Numbered from the stretch's first letter, positions 1 through 9,084 are shown. The stretch is DNA of 50,418 bases from Candidatus Daviesbacteria bacterium RIFCSPHIGHO2_01_FULL_41_45 (GCA_001776975.1 MFCS01000001.1:1-50418), one strand, 5' to 3'. Notes: generated by a model not told the origin, from the sequence alone. Numbers and translations are program-made.

Positions 1-126
1 ACCGAGGTGTGCACTATCGGTGATCCCGCTAGTACCTTAAACAGACTGCGAAATTTCTTTGAATTGTTCGATCAGAAAGCTCTAATGTCCGATTTTGCCT
101 ATCTTTTTGGCTTAAATGATGCATAA
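1..126 (+). CDS. C-terminal fragment of a CDS truncated by the window edge (…TEVCTIGDPASTLNRLRNFFELFDQKALMSDFAYLFGLNDA*)
   Basis: Frame 1 is open from base 1 to TAA at 124-126. Confidence 0.6.
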   Translation, partial: TEVCTIGDPASTLNRLRNFFELFDQKALMSDFAYLFGLNDA

Positions 127-158
127 TAAAGTACAATGCCTTTCTATTTTATAGAAAT

Positions 159-794
159 TCAAATATTTTCTTCTAGCTCATCGATTCTTCTGTTTAAAGA
201 TGTATCCTGCTGATCGCTCCAAGTCCAACCTTTTGAATTATCTATCTCTTTAACCTCTCCTGTCTCTAAATTTAATGCAATTCCTCTGGGATGAGGATTG
301 TACTTATCATCGATGAGTATTATTTTAGGATGATGCGTAGTTACATCATTAACTAACTGTTCTGGTGTCGGCCAAAAACGGCGCTCTTGTGTTCCAAATC
401 CTGCAGCATCCGCCGTTCCTTCGCTAGAGCCGACAACAACACAAACAGTAGCTTCGTCTAGCGTCCCTTGAAATTCTGAAAATAATCCTTTAATGATTTT
501 ATCTAAATCTTTAACAGCCGAAAAATGAGCAATTAGCCCTTTATGGTCTTTAGGATCATACATAACTACAGCCTTACAAGCCGAAAGACCGTACGTTATT
601 AAATATGGCTTTTCTGGAGAAAAAGAAGCAATTCCATATCTTCCCTCCCCAATTCTATGGGCATTTAATGGTTCAAGCATTTTATCTTCAGATAAATCTA
701 CATGTCTAATTTGAGTAGGGTTAGGAACAGAGACTTCATTGTAAATTTTTCCTGGATCTAATGAAAAAATAATTTGTTCTTTGTCGTCAGACAT
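159..794 (-). CDS. CheD-like (chemoreceptor glutamine deamidase-like) protein
   Basis: ORF; segment LITYGLSACKAVVMYDPKDHKGLIAHFSA resembles the CheD core (TLGLGSCVxVxxYDPxxxxGGMxHxxLP) with Thr, Cys and His positions kept. Confidence 0.5.
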   Translation of the reverse strand: MSDDKEQIIFSLDPGKIYNEVSVPNPTQIRHVDLSEDKMLEPLNAHRIGEGRYGIASFSPEKPYLITYGLSACKAVVMYDPKDHKGLIAHFSAVKDLDKIIKGLFSEFQGTLDEATVCVVVGSSEGTADAAGFGTQERRFWPTPEQLVNDVTTHHPKIILIDDKYNPHPRGIALNLETGEVKEIDNSKGWTWSDQQDTSLNRRIDELEENI

Positions 795-973
795 ATTGAT
801 TAAATTAGTAAGTTTCTGTTAACTTCTTTCATCTATTTTTAACAATTGTTAACTAGTGAGCCAACCGCACTTTCTTTCGAACCAAAGCTAAATATTGCTG
901 ACTTCATAAATTGGATTTGGAATCTGATGAAAGTATACCAGAAAAATGACGTAGATTTAGATATAATTGAAGC

Positions 974-1462
974 ATGAAAAATGAACAGCAAGAAAATACG
1001 AGTAATAGGATTCAACCGGGACTTGTTGTATTGATAGTTGTAGCTGTTTTTCTCTTATTCACCTTGGCATACCAATGTCTCCCACTAATTCAATTTAACC
1101 TACTTGTGGATAGCTTTAATAAAATTGCTGTAGGTCTAGCAGCTCTTCTTGGCGTATTTGTTGGTTTAAATTGGGTTAGTAGACAAGAAGAGAAGGAAAG
1201 AAAAATAAAGGAATATATAAAGAAATACCCCCATAATAAATTCAGACAAGACTGGGAAATTGTTGAGCCTCAAAGTTCTTCTGGTGCATACTATGTTTTT
1301 GAAAAAAGTAGCCAAATTGTACACCATATACTTAATATGAAGACCGTATATGACCTGGGGTGGCATGTATATCTAAATACATCGAATAAAATTAATGATG
1401 ATGAATTTCGTTCTTTTGAAGTAGGAGAAAGAATACGCACTCAAGGAGAAGCAGGAGAGTAG
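974..1462 (+). CDS. Hypothetical membrane protein (two N-terminal TM segments)
   Basis: ORF with TATAAT 6 nt upstream of ATG; hydrophobic N-terminus. Confidence 0.6.
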   Translation: MKNEQQENTSNRIQPGLVVLIVVAVFLLFTLAYQCLPLIQFNLLVDSFNKIAVGLAALLGVFVGLNWVSRQEEKERKIKEYIKKYPHNKFRQDWEIVEPQSSSGAYYVFEKSSQIVHHILNMKTVYDLGWHVYLNTSNKINDDEFRSFEVGERIRTQGEAGE

Positions 1463-1750
1463 TTAATTGAATTAGAAAATGAGGATTTCGAAAAACTAGC
1501 AAGAAATATAAAATTTAGACCCCGAATGTACTGTTCGAACCAAAATGAAGCTAAATATTAAGAACTTAAACTATGAAAATATCATTTTCAGAACATTCTG
1601 AGACAAGCGGTTCGAAACTGGTTCGAAACTCATGCCTGAACGTCCCATTCGGTGACCCGACTAACACTACTTCTCGTTTCACTCGAAGATGTTGTCCTTC
1701 ACTCCATTCGGGATGTAGATTCGAAGATCAAATCCTCGGGATGAATCAAT

Positions 1751-1789
1751 ATTGAAATTTGCGTCCGAAAGACCGGACTCAATTTCAAT
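1751..1789. other. Strong stem-loop immediately 3' of tRNA-Lys
   Basis: ATTGAAATT-TGC-GTCCG-AAAGAC-CGGAC-TC-AATTTCAAT; 9 bp plus 5 bp stems. Confidence 0.7.
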
Positions 1790-1791
1790 GT

Positions 1792-1862
<71 letters not shown>

Positions 1863-1920
1863 ATAGGCCAACACCTGTATTTTAACCGATCTATGGGGTT
1901 TGACTCAAGCCTGAAGATAT

Positions 1921-2583
1921 TTAGGCTGCTCTTGGGTATGTAGGATATCTCCTAGATGAAGGTGTAATAACCCAACCATCTGGACTCCGTTTTAAGGAAG
2001 CAATATCTTTGCTGTAATTATCTCTCGGATCAGAAACATATCTCAATTTTAAGCTCTCTTTTTCCGCCGATTGTCTGGTATCAGCATCAACTTGCAGGAA
2101 ATCACTCCCTGCTCCCAATAAAATATTATATCTTCTGAGTGCACCTACTTCATAACGGAGACTGCCTAGAAAGGGATGAATGGCAATGGTTGGGATACCC
2201 ACTAAATCTTCTCTACTCTCCCGCAAACGGTGAAGCCGAGTAACTCCCGATATTGATGGACTTAAAATCTCCCAGTTCCCAGCAGGATCGAGTAGTTCAC
2301 CACTTCTACGCACGTTTTCGATAGATATCCAAACTTCCCCAAGTCCTGTTCCTGAAACGCAAACCGTTGGGAAAGCAGCCGATTCCCAGGCTACAGGAAA
2401 AGGGAGATGAAAGCTAATGGCACTCAGAGTATTAACTTGCATCCCCCATCTATTTCTATCAAGACCATTCCTCATCTGATTCCAATGCCGGGGAAATTTA
2501 TCAATATTATGTACCGCTAGCTGTCTACCTTCTGGAGTTCTACTAAAAGTTAATGCAACCTCAGGATATAATTCTCGTAACAT
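1921..2583 (-). CDS. Hypothetical protein
   Basis: 220-aa ORF preceded by TTGACA-17-TAGAGT on the minus strand. Confidence 0.6.
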   Translation of the reverse strand: MLRELYPEVALTFSRTPEGRQLAVHNIDKFPRHWNQMRNGLDRNRWGMQVNTLSAISFHLPFPVAWESAAFPTVCVSGTGLGEVWISIENVRRSGELLDPAGNWEILSPSISGVTRLHRLRESREDLVGIPTIAIHPFLGSLRYEVGALRRYNILLGAGSDFLQVDADTRQSAEKESLKLRYVSDPRDNYSKDIASLKRSPDGWVITPSSRRYPTYPRAA

Positions 2584-2637
2584 CTTATCGTGGCAAGTAC
2601 CAGCACTCTAACTGATAAACTATTTACTGTCAAGCGC

Positions 2638-2668
2638 AAAAAAGGCCCCACTGCTGGAGCCTTTTTGT
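2638..2668 (-). terminator. Rho-independent terminator
   Basis: Minus strand AAAAAGGCtCC-agcagt-GGgGCCTTTTTT. Confidence 0.8.
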
Positions 2669-2727
2669 CAGGGATCCATATGTTGGTACCCCCGAACTAA
2701 CCTATATATAGAGCCTACGCGCAAACT
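2638..2727 (-). ncRNA. Candidate ~90-nt small RNA (own promoter and terminator)
   Basis: TTGACA (2757-2762)-17-TATAAA (2734-2739) promoter, terminator at 2638-2668; the next gene has a separate promoter. Confidence 0.4.
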
Positions 2728-2766
2728 CATTTATTTATATAACCTATTTTAGTCCCTGTCAATACC

Positions 2767-3879
2767 TTAAGCTAAGGTAGCCCTTAATAACTCAATAATT
2801 TTGGTATAGGTCCGCAAATTATGGATACTAGCCAGTCTTCCAGCAGTAAATTCTTCTATTTTAAATAGATGGTGTAAGTATGCTCGGGAATAATTCTGGC
2901 AGGTAAAACAATCACAATATTCACTGATGGGTCCAGAGTCCTTAACAAACTTCTCCCGGTTCATATTTAAATAGTTAAACACCGGTTCATGTAAGACATC
3001 TAGAGTTTTAGGGTCTTTGCTTAAAACAGACAACCTTTGATGCCGGGCATCTCTGGTTGGTAACACACAGTCAAAGATGTTGTATCCCATTTTAAATCCC
3101 TCAACTATATCTTGTGGTGTACCCACCCCCAGAGCAAATTTAGGTTTATCATCAGGCATTAAACCCGCTACAAATTTTAAGGTTTCTGTTCTAAAATTCC
3201 CCTGTTCATCCATAGGAAACCCACCATAGCCAAAGGCGTCAAAACCGATCTTAATTAATTCTTGAGCACACTCCTCCCTTAAGTGTAAAAAGTCCCCACC
3301 TTGGATAACCGCCAAAAGTAACGGTCTATTTTTGTGATCCATCTTTCTAGATTGCAGTTGTTTGGCAAACTCTTCTTTACACCGCTTAGCCCACTCAATG
3401 GTCCGCTTTACCGATAATCTAACCTGATCTTCTTTGGCATTAACCGAAGGCACATCATCTAAACAGATAATAATATCTGAGCCCAGGACAAACTGAACCT
3501 GGATGGATCTCTCCGGAGTAAAATGATACTTTCTCTTTTCTCCCTTGGAGGATTTATAAAAAGTTACCTCAGCATCGCTAATTTTTCCAAATTTAGGATC
3601 CTGATAAATTAAAGAAAACACCTGAAAGCCTCCTGAATCAGAAACTACCAACCCATCCCAATTCATAAACTTTTTTACCCCACCCACTGTTTCCAAGATT
3701 GGTGTTCCTGGCTCACTCATTAAATGATAAGTATTAACCACCACCCCCTCTATTTTAGATTTTTTTAGATCCTCTGAATCTAAAGACCTAGCCACAGCCC
3801 TGGTAGCATCTGGTAAATATATCGGGAAATTATAATCATTTCCTCTAATCGTAGTTGTTTTTAAGTATCCCATAGACAA
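2767..3879 (-). CDS. tgt: Queuine/archaeosine tRNA-ribosyltransferase family protein (TGT)
   Basis: VSDSGGFQVFSL, FALGVGTPQDI, DCVLPTRDARH, Zn site CDCFTCQNYSRAYLHH. Confidence 0.95.
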   Translation of the reverse strand: MSMGYLKTTTIRGNDYNFPIYLPDATRAVARSLDSEDLKKSKIEGVVVNTYHLMSEPGTPILETVGGVKKFMNWDGLVVSDSGGFQVFSLIYQDPKFGKISDAEVTFYKSSKGEKRKYHFTPERSIQVQFVLGSDIIICLDDVPSVNAKEDQVRLSVKRTIEWAKRCKEEFAKQLQSRKMDHKNRPLLLAVIQGGDFLHLREECAQELIKIGFDAFGYGGFPMDEQGNFRTETLKFVAGLMPDDKPKFALGVGTPQDIVEGFKMGYNIFDCVLPTRDARHQRLSVLSKDPKTLDVLHEPVFNYLNMNREKFVKDSGPISEYCDCFTCQNYSRAYLHHLFKIEEFTAGRLASIHNLRTYTKIIELLRATLA

Positions 3880-3920
3880 AAGGTGATCGGCATTATATTA
3901 TACTTGAAGTTAGCCAGCAT

Positions 3921-4031
3921 ATGGAACCTCGTCCAGAAACTAGACATTCGAGCTCCGACTTCACACCTATCAGCCAAGCAGTACCTGCACGAAGGCTCTT
4001 AGATAGATTTCGCCAGTTGTTACGAAGATAG
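3921..4031 (+). CDS. Candidate small basic protein, 36 aa (MEPRPETRHSSSDFTPISQAVPARRLLDRFRQLLRR)
   Basis: Complete ATG-TAG frame in the tgt/DUF192 intergenic space; below the supplied ORF size cutoff. Confidence 0.3.
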   Translation: MEPRPETRHSSSDFTPISQAVPARRLLDRFRQLLRR

Positions 4032-4038
4032 TCTCGCA

Positions 4039-4536
4039 ATGAAAAAATTCTGGATTCAGTTTGTTGTTTTATTGGTGATAATCCTGGGCTCTTTGTATCT
4101 GGTTTATCATATCGAGATACTTTCTGGCTATGTTCCCCAAAATACCTCCCAGATAAAATATGCTCAAAGGAATATCACTGTTGGGGCTACTACAATCAAG
4201 GTAGAGATTGCTGATAGCGCTGACAAACGAAGGGTGGGGCTTTCTGGTAAAGCTGAGATGCCAGCTGATCAGGGTATGCTATTTGTTTTTCCGGAGGAGA
4301 AACAGTATCAGTTTTGGATGAAGGGTGTTTTATTACCACTGGATTTTATCTTTATTAAAGATGGTAGAGTAGTTGATCTACTGAAAAACATCCCTATCCC
4401 CAATCAAGACCAAAAAGACTCTGATTTACCTATTTATGAGCCAATTACTGTTGTGGATATGTTATTGGAGGTCAACAGTGGTTTTATTACCCAAAATAAC
4501 ATTAAAGTTGCTGATGTGGTAAGTTTAATAGAGTAA
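4039..4536 (+). CDS. DUF192 family protein with N-terminal membrane anchor
   Basis: GLSGKAEMPADQGMLFVFPEEKQYQFWMKGVLLPLDFIFI…GRVVDLLKNIP motif. Confidence 0.9.
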   Translation: MKKFWIQFVVLLVIILGSLYLVYHIEILSGYVPQNTSQIKYAQRNITVGATTIKVEIADSADKRRVGLSGKAEMPADQGMLFVFPEEKQYQFWMKGVLLPLDFIFIKDGRVVDLLKNIPIPNQDQKDSDLPIYEPITVVDMLLEVNSGFITQNNIKVADVVSLIE

Positions 4537-6011
4537 TGCTAATTTTGCCCATCGAATCCATCTCAGAGGTTGATCAAGCCTTATTTGGAGCAAATATCTA
4601 CAACCTCTCCCAGCTAAAAAGATCAGGACTACCTGTTCCTGATGGGATTGCCCTAACCCCACCGGAGTTTATCTTAAAAACCGTACTGGAACACACCAGA
4701 GATCATCAGATTGAGTTATTTGAACAACGATTAACCCTACTTAGGGAAACTCTACTTAACACACCTATTCCAACTGAGCTACTATCTATCCTGAAAACTC
4801 ATAAAAAATTTTGGTGCCAAAGTTCCCTTTATGATGACCCAAAACAACTCTGGGAATCGCTAATCGATCGCTGGTTGGCCCAACTAAGGGCTAAGATCTG
4901 GAGAGATGGATTCTCTACTCCAATTGAGGAAGCGTTTTCCCCCTATCTTATTTTTTTTGCCGATAAAACTTGGGTAAAAACAGACGTTACAGCTTTTATT
5001 GATCCAGACTCGAGTGAGGTATTACTAAAAACAACTCAAAAACTTACGGTGCCAACTATTCAGCAAATTCAAGACGCTGTACGTTTGGGTGACAAAAAGC
5101 TTTACCTGCCTCATTTTTACCAATTTACCATCAATAATAAACCTATCTTAATAGGAATTTCTCCCTATACTAACCATATTGAAGGCAATGATGTTGAGAT
5201 AGAGATCCCTTTAAAACAAGAGAATAAACTAATCAGGTCTGCCACCAAGTTGTTTGTCAATGCTACCTCGGGAATAACATTAGCAGATTCCCATGTTGAT
5301 GGAGTGTTAGTAGAAACTGAGAGGTTTAACGATCCTCATGAGGCGATTATTAAGGTCGGAGAGATGGCGATATTAAATATCCATCTGCCAATCATTCTGA
5401 GGCTTCCGGATTTTAAAAACGGTGACATTCAGGGTAGTTTACGTTTAATTAACCAACAAAGCCTGCTTGATACCTCCTCGTCAACCTATCTTTTTTTAAG
5501 AAACAAAAAGAGACTACTTAACATCTCTTTGGGCATCCCTACTGTCAGATCGGTTGAGGAGTACAAAGAGTTAAAGAACCAACTTGCCAAAAGAGGTATT
5601 AATAGAGGGCCAACCCTGAAGTATTGGTTAGAGTTTAATGTCCCAGAAAATATTATTAGGGTAGATGATTATCTCAAAATTGGTTTAGATGGCATAATTT
5701 TGGATTTAGATATGATACAAACTCATCTTTGTGGAATTAATACCCAGGAGGGTGAGTTTTATAAACATAACATTGGGGTAGTTATGGATTTTTTACAGCC
5801 ATTTTGTACTTCTATCAACAACCAGAGTCTATCCTTAATAGCCAAAGGACAACTGGCTCTATACCCACAGATACTGGATTTTTTGATCTTACAGGGAGTT
5901 TACGGAGTAGTTGTTAATACTTTAGTTGAATCATTTGGACTTGGAGAGCACTTGGTAGAGTCTGAGCAGCGTTCAATAATTAGAAAACTTACTGATTTGA
6001 GCTTAAATTAA
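4536..6011 (+). CDS. Degenerate PEP synthase/PPDK-like protein
   Basis: N-term GANIYNLSQLKRSGLPVPDGIALT matches PpsA start; C-term matches PEP-utilizing TIM-barrel order but catalytic motifs are altered. Confidence 0.65.
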   Translation: MLILPIESISEVDQALFGANIYNLSQLKRSGLPVPDGIALTPPEFILKTVLEHTRDHQIELFEQRLTLLRETLLNTPIPTELLSILKTHKKFWCQSSLYDDPKQLWESLIDRWLAQLRAKIWRDGFSTPIEEAFSPYLIFFADKTWVKTDVTAFIDPDSSEVLLKTTQKLTVPTIQQIQDAVRLGDKKLYLPHFYQFTINNKPILIGISPYTNHIEGNDVEIEIPLKQENKLIRSATKLFVNATSGITLADSHVDGVLVETERFNDPHEAIIKVGEMAILNIHLPIILRLPDFKNGDIQGSLRLINQQSLLDTSSSTYLFLRNKKRLLNISLGIPTVRSVEEYKELKNQLAKRGINRGPTLKYWLEFNVPENIIRVDDYLKIGLDGIILDLDMIQTHLCGINTQEGEFYKHNIGVVMDFLQPFCTSINNQSLSLIAKGQLALYPQILDFLILQGVYGVVVNTLVESFGLGEHLVESEQRSIIRKLTDLSLN

Positions 6012-6672
6012 ATAACAATACAAACTCACCTCTTGGTGGGGATTTTGCAAAAATTTTCAGGTGTTCACTTATCAACTTTGCTGAAATATTCTGATGTATC
6101 TTGGTAAGTTCTGAGGCTAATACAACATTAATATCTCCCAAGACAGTTAGTATCTCTTGAAGGGTTTTAATTAATTTGTGAGGGCTTACCAAAAAAATTG
6201 ATGTAGATTTGATATTTTGTTGCTCCTGTTTTAATCTTTTAAACAAATCAGCCCGGTGCCCGGGTTTTTCTGGGGGGTAACCCAAAAATAAAAATTTATC
6301 TGGAGGTAATCCACAAAGAGTTAAGGCTGGTAGGATTGAAGATGGCCCAGGAAGTGAATCCAGCGGGATATTACCTTCCAGACAACTTCTAATCAGCTTG
6401 TACCCCGGGTCAGAGACCAAGGGGGTTCCGGCATCAGAGACTAAAGCTAAATTTTCCCCTTGTACTAGCCGTTGGAGTAATTTTGGAAACTCTTTAAGTT
6501 CATTAAAATCATTTAAAACAAACAGTGGTTTTTGAATCTGAAAATGGGCTAAAAGAATACTGGTCCTTCTGGTATCTTCACAGATGATGGCATCAACCTC
6601 TTTTAATACCTCCAGAGCCCTGAGGGTAATATCTTTGAGGTTGCCAATCGGAGTTGGTACTATATACAACAT
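5989..6672 (-). CDS. rsmI: 16S rRNA (cytidine-2'-O)-methyltransferase RsmI
   Basis: MLYIVPTPIGNLKDITLRALEVLKEVD…CEDTRRT…SDAGTPLVSDPGY…PGPSS. Confidence 0.95.
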   Translation of the reverse strand: MLYIVPTPIGNLKDITLRALEVLKEVDAIICEDTRRTSILLAHFQIQKPLFVLNDFNELKEFPKLLQRLVQGENLALVSDAGTPLVSDPGYKLIRSCLEGNIPLDSLPGPSSILPALTLCGLPPDKFLFLGYPPEKPGHRADLFKRLKQEQQNIKSTSIFLVSPHKLIKTLQEILTVLGDINVVLASELTKIHQNISAKLISEHLKIFAKSPPRGEFVLLFNLSSNQ

Positions 6673-6696
6673 GAGTAGTATTGTACCTCTTTGCGC

Positions 6697-7398
6697 TTAT
6701 TTTTTCAGCTTTAGCAAAGCTAAAACTTTATTTCGAGATTCTTTAGTCTTCAAAGCATGATATAAACCTGGAGAGATGGAGAGGAAGATAATCCCTAGAG
6801 TTATTAAGATAATAAATTTATCTGCTATCTCAGCTGGGATTAAAGTGCCTAGAAAATAGCCCGCCAAACTTATGCAAACTGCCCACAAGAAAGCTCCAAT
6901 AAGATTATAAATTATAAATGTGCTGTAATGCATTGATCCAATACCAGCCACAACCGGAGCAAAAGTCCTGATCACCGGCATAAAACGGGCTAAAATAATA
7001 GTCTTGCCACCATGTTTCTCATAAAAAACCTCAGCTTTTTTGAGATGATCTTTGTGAAACAAGACTGAGTTTTCTCTATTAAACAACCTTCTCCCAAATT
7101 TATGGCCAATAAAATAGCCACCTGAATCACCTAAAACCGCTGCAATAAAGGTCCCGATTGCTAAAATTGTGATATCAAAAAAACCCTGGGAAGCCAAAAA
7201 ACCAGCGGTAAATAAAAGAGAATCTCCTGGAAAGAAAAAACCAATCAATAAACCTGATTCCAACAAAATCATAGTAAACACCCCAATGTAACCAATCGTT
7301 TGAATCAAGCTTTTTAAATCACCATGGAGCAGTGAATTGAAGTCCATTATAAAAGTATATAAAAAACAAGGAAATTTTGCACCATCACAATTTCCCAC
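6697..7398 (-). CDS. DedA/SNARE-associated family membrane protein (probable start MDFNS at 7347)
   Basis: FFPGDSLLFTAGFLA, LGDSGGYFIGHKFGRR, RFMPVIRTFAPVVAGIGSM. Confidence 0.9.
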   Translation of the reverse strand: MGNCDGAKFPCFLYTFIMDFNSLLHGDLKSLIQTIGYIGVFTMILLESGLLIGFFFPGDSLLFTAGFLASQGFFDITILAIGTFIAAVLGDSGGYFIGHKFGRRLFNRENSVLFHKDHLKKAEVFYEKHGGKTIILARFMPVIRTFAPVVAGIGSMHYSTFIIYNLIGAFLWAVCISLAGYFLGTLIPAEIADKFIILITLGIIFLSISPGLYHALKTKESRNKVLALLKLKK

Positions 7399-7399
7399 T

Positions 7400-7494
7400 A
7401 AAAAAGCCCCTTGCGGGACTTTCTTAGAGAACTCATTCCCTCAATCACAAACTTGCGTCTGCAACCGTTGTGCTCGAAGCACAAGGAAACAAGT
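7400..7494 (-). ncRNA. Candidate ~95-nt small RNA or DedA leader
   Basis: TTGACA (7524-7529)-17-TATAGT (7501-7506); stem-loops at 7468-7484 and 7453-7464; terminator at 7401-7423. Confidence 0.45.
7401..7423 (-). terminator. Rho-independent terminator
   Basis: Minus strand AAAGTCCCGCAAGGGGCTTTTT. Confidence 0.7.
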
Positions 7495-7539
7495 AAAGAT
7501 ACTATACTTTGTATTTTGAACCTTGTCAACCCCCCAAAC

Positions 7540-8139
7540 TCACCTAGAGTTAAAGCTTTTTAAAAGATTAATCATCTCTGATGAGTTTTGTTTAGTTAGC
7601 TGCAGATTAATCTTGGCGCTCTTGAATAAATCACGGATAGTAATAAAATTAGCTTTGCTTTTGGCGATGGACTTTAGCCTCTCCACCTCACTGAGTTTAG
7701 CTTCTGCTGAGGCTACCCTAGAACGGGATTCATTCATCAACCTATCTAGCTGGGCTGTACTACTACCCTTAGCTTCAGCCTTGACCACTCTAGTTTGAAC
7801 CTCGTCTAATAAGCCCTCTGATCTATCTATTATCTTTGTCATTTGATCCAAATACTTATCTACTATAGCTATTAGTTCCAAAACTGATTTATTAAAACTA
7901 CTTACCTCAATATTAAACTCAGATTCTAAATTATCAGCTTCATTTAAATCTCTATCCAATGCTGTTAAATCTAATTCCAAGCTCAGAACTTCTATATCAG
8001 AAGGTGATATGTTTGGAGTTGGGGATATGCTGATCAAGGATGAATTTAGTGGGGAACTATTAAAGTAAGGGGTAAAAAAGTAAACCCCAAATCCCAACAA
8101 AATAACTCCAATAATAAAAATAAGAAAATACTTCACCAC
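7540..8139 (-). CDS. Hypothetical secreted/anchored coiled-coil protein
   Basis: N-terminal TM then helical region; TTGACA-17-TATGAT-6-GTG promoter/start. Confidence 0.75.
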   Translation of the reverse strand: MVKYFLIFIIGVILLGFGVYFFTPYFNSSPLNSSLISISPTPNISPSDIEVLSLELDLTALDRDLNEADNLESEFNIEVSSFNKSVLELIAIVDKYLDQMTKIIDRSEGLLDEVQTRVVKAEAKGSSTAQLDRLMNESRSRVASAEAKLSEVERLKSIAKSKANFITIRDLFKSAKINLQLTKQNSSEMINLLKSFNSR

Positions 8140-8224
8140 AGATTAATCATAGAGTTGAGATCATTTTGTGTCAACGAGTGGAGATTCACCCAAAATTTAG
8201 GTATAATTCATTAAATATAAACAT

Positions 8225-8298
8225 GCCGCCATCGTCTAGTGGCCTAGGACACAGGATTTTCATTCCTGGAATCGCGGGTTCGACTCCCGCTGGCGGTA
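8225..8298 (+). tRNA. tRNA-Glu (anticodon TTC)
   Basis: GCCGCCA/TGGCGGT acceptor; CAGGA-TTTTCAT-TCCTG; GCGGG-TTCGACT-CCCGC. Confidence 0.95.
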
Positions 8299-8339
8299 CA
8301 TTTCGACTCAGTGCAGACTAAATATGGTATGATCCCGGT

Positions 8340-9080
8340 GTGCCAAGGATAGAAGATTATCAAGATCAACCAATACAACAGGTAAATGTATCCTGGAGCA
8401 GTACAGCAGACAGAGCCAGTAGATCATTAAGAATGGATCTAGCAATCCACCCCTGCTTTTCGGAGCGAATAATTATTAATTACCCCGGTTATAGAGGAGA
8501 TATTGATGGGTATCAAGCTAAACATAGAAATTTAGCACGATTCATGCAAGGAGAGGGCTTAGGGGCTGTGGTTCGTGGCAAAGGCCCGGGACACCCAGAT
8601 TTTAATGGACTCACGGTTGATATCCAGCTTCGAAAAATGATTGACTTTTCTATTAAAAATTCCTTGCGTATTTGTGGGACAGTAAAACCTGAGATTTTTC
8701 TAATTGGTACATCAGCCGGTGGGAGTGCTGTCGCTGCAATCGCCCATGAGTTCTCGGCAGTTTCCCGAATTTTATTGATGGCTCCATCGGGTGATATGGA
8801 ACCTAGAGCTCTTCATTATGGATTAGGTCAATTTTCAGGTGAAGTGTACATCCTTATGGGTTTACAGGACAGAGTTGTGGGCGGAGAGAGAACCGCAAGA
8901 TCATTTTATAATATGGCAGCAAGATCCAGAAAGAGAGAGGTATTTTTACTTGATTATTGTGATCATCATTTTTCAGGCACGCCTAATGGAAGAATTATGA
9001 GTCAGGCCCCTTTTTATGCTTTTGCCAGAGGAGATAGACCCAATTTTCCTGATCCTGAGGGTGGCATGGTGCTATATTAG
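8340..9080 (+). CDS. Alpha/beta hydrolase-like protein
   Basis: GTG start; nucleophile elbow GTSAGGSAVAA, late Asp (LQDRVVG) and His (DHHFSG). Confidence 0.65.
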   Translation: MPRIEDYQDQPIQQVNVSWSSTADRASRSLRMDLAIHPCFSERIIINYPGYRGDIDGYQAKHRNLARFMQGEGLGAVVRGKGPGHPDFNGLTVDIQLRKMIDFSIKNSLRICGTVKPEIFLIGTSAGGSAVAAIAHEFSAVSRILLMAPSGDMEPRALHYGLGQFSGEVYILMGLQDRVVGGERTARSFYNMAARSRKREVFLLDYCDHHFSGTPNGRIMSQAPFYAFARGDRPNFPDPEGGMVLY

Positions 9081-9084
9081 TAAT

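Noticed and set aside
1573-1755. 60-aa plus-strand ORF
   Set aside because: Composed of the hairpin/TTCGAA-rich spacer; translation looks non-coding.
7337-7798. Plus-strand ORFs 7337-7519 and 7523-7798
   Set aside because: They cover the terminator/promoter spacer and the antisense of the coiled-coil gene.
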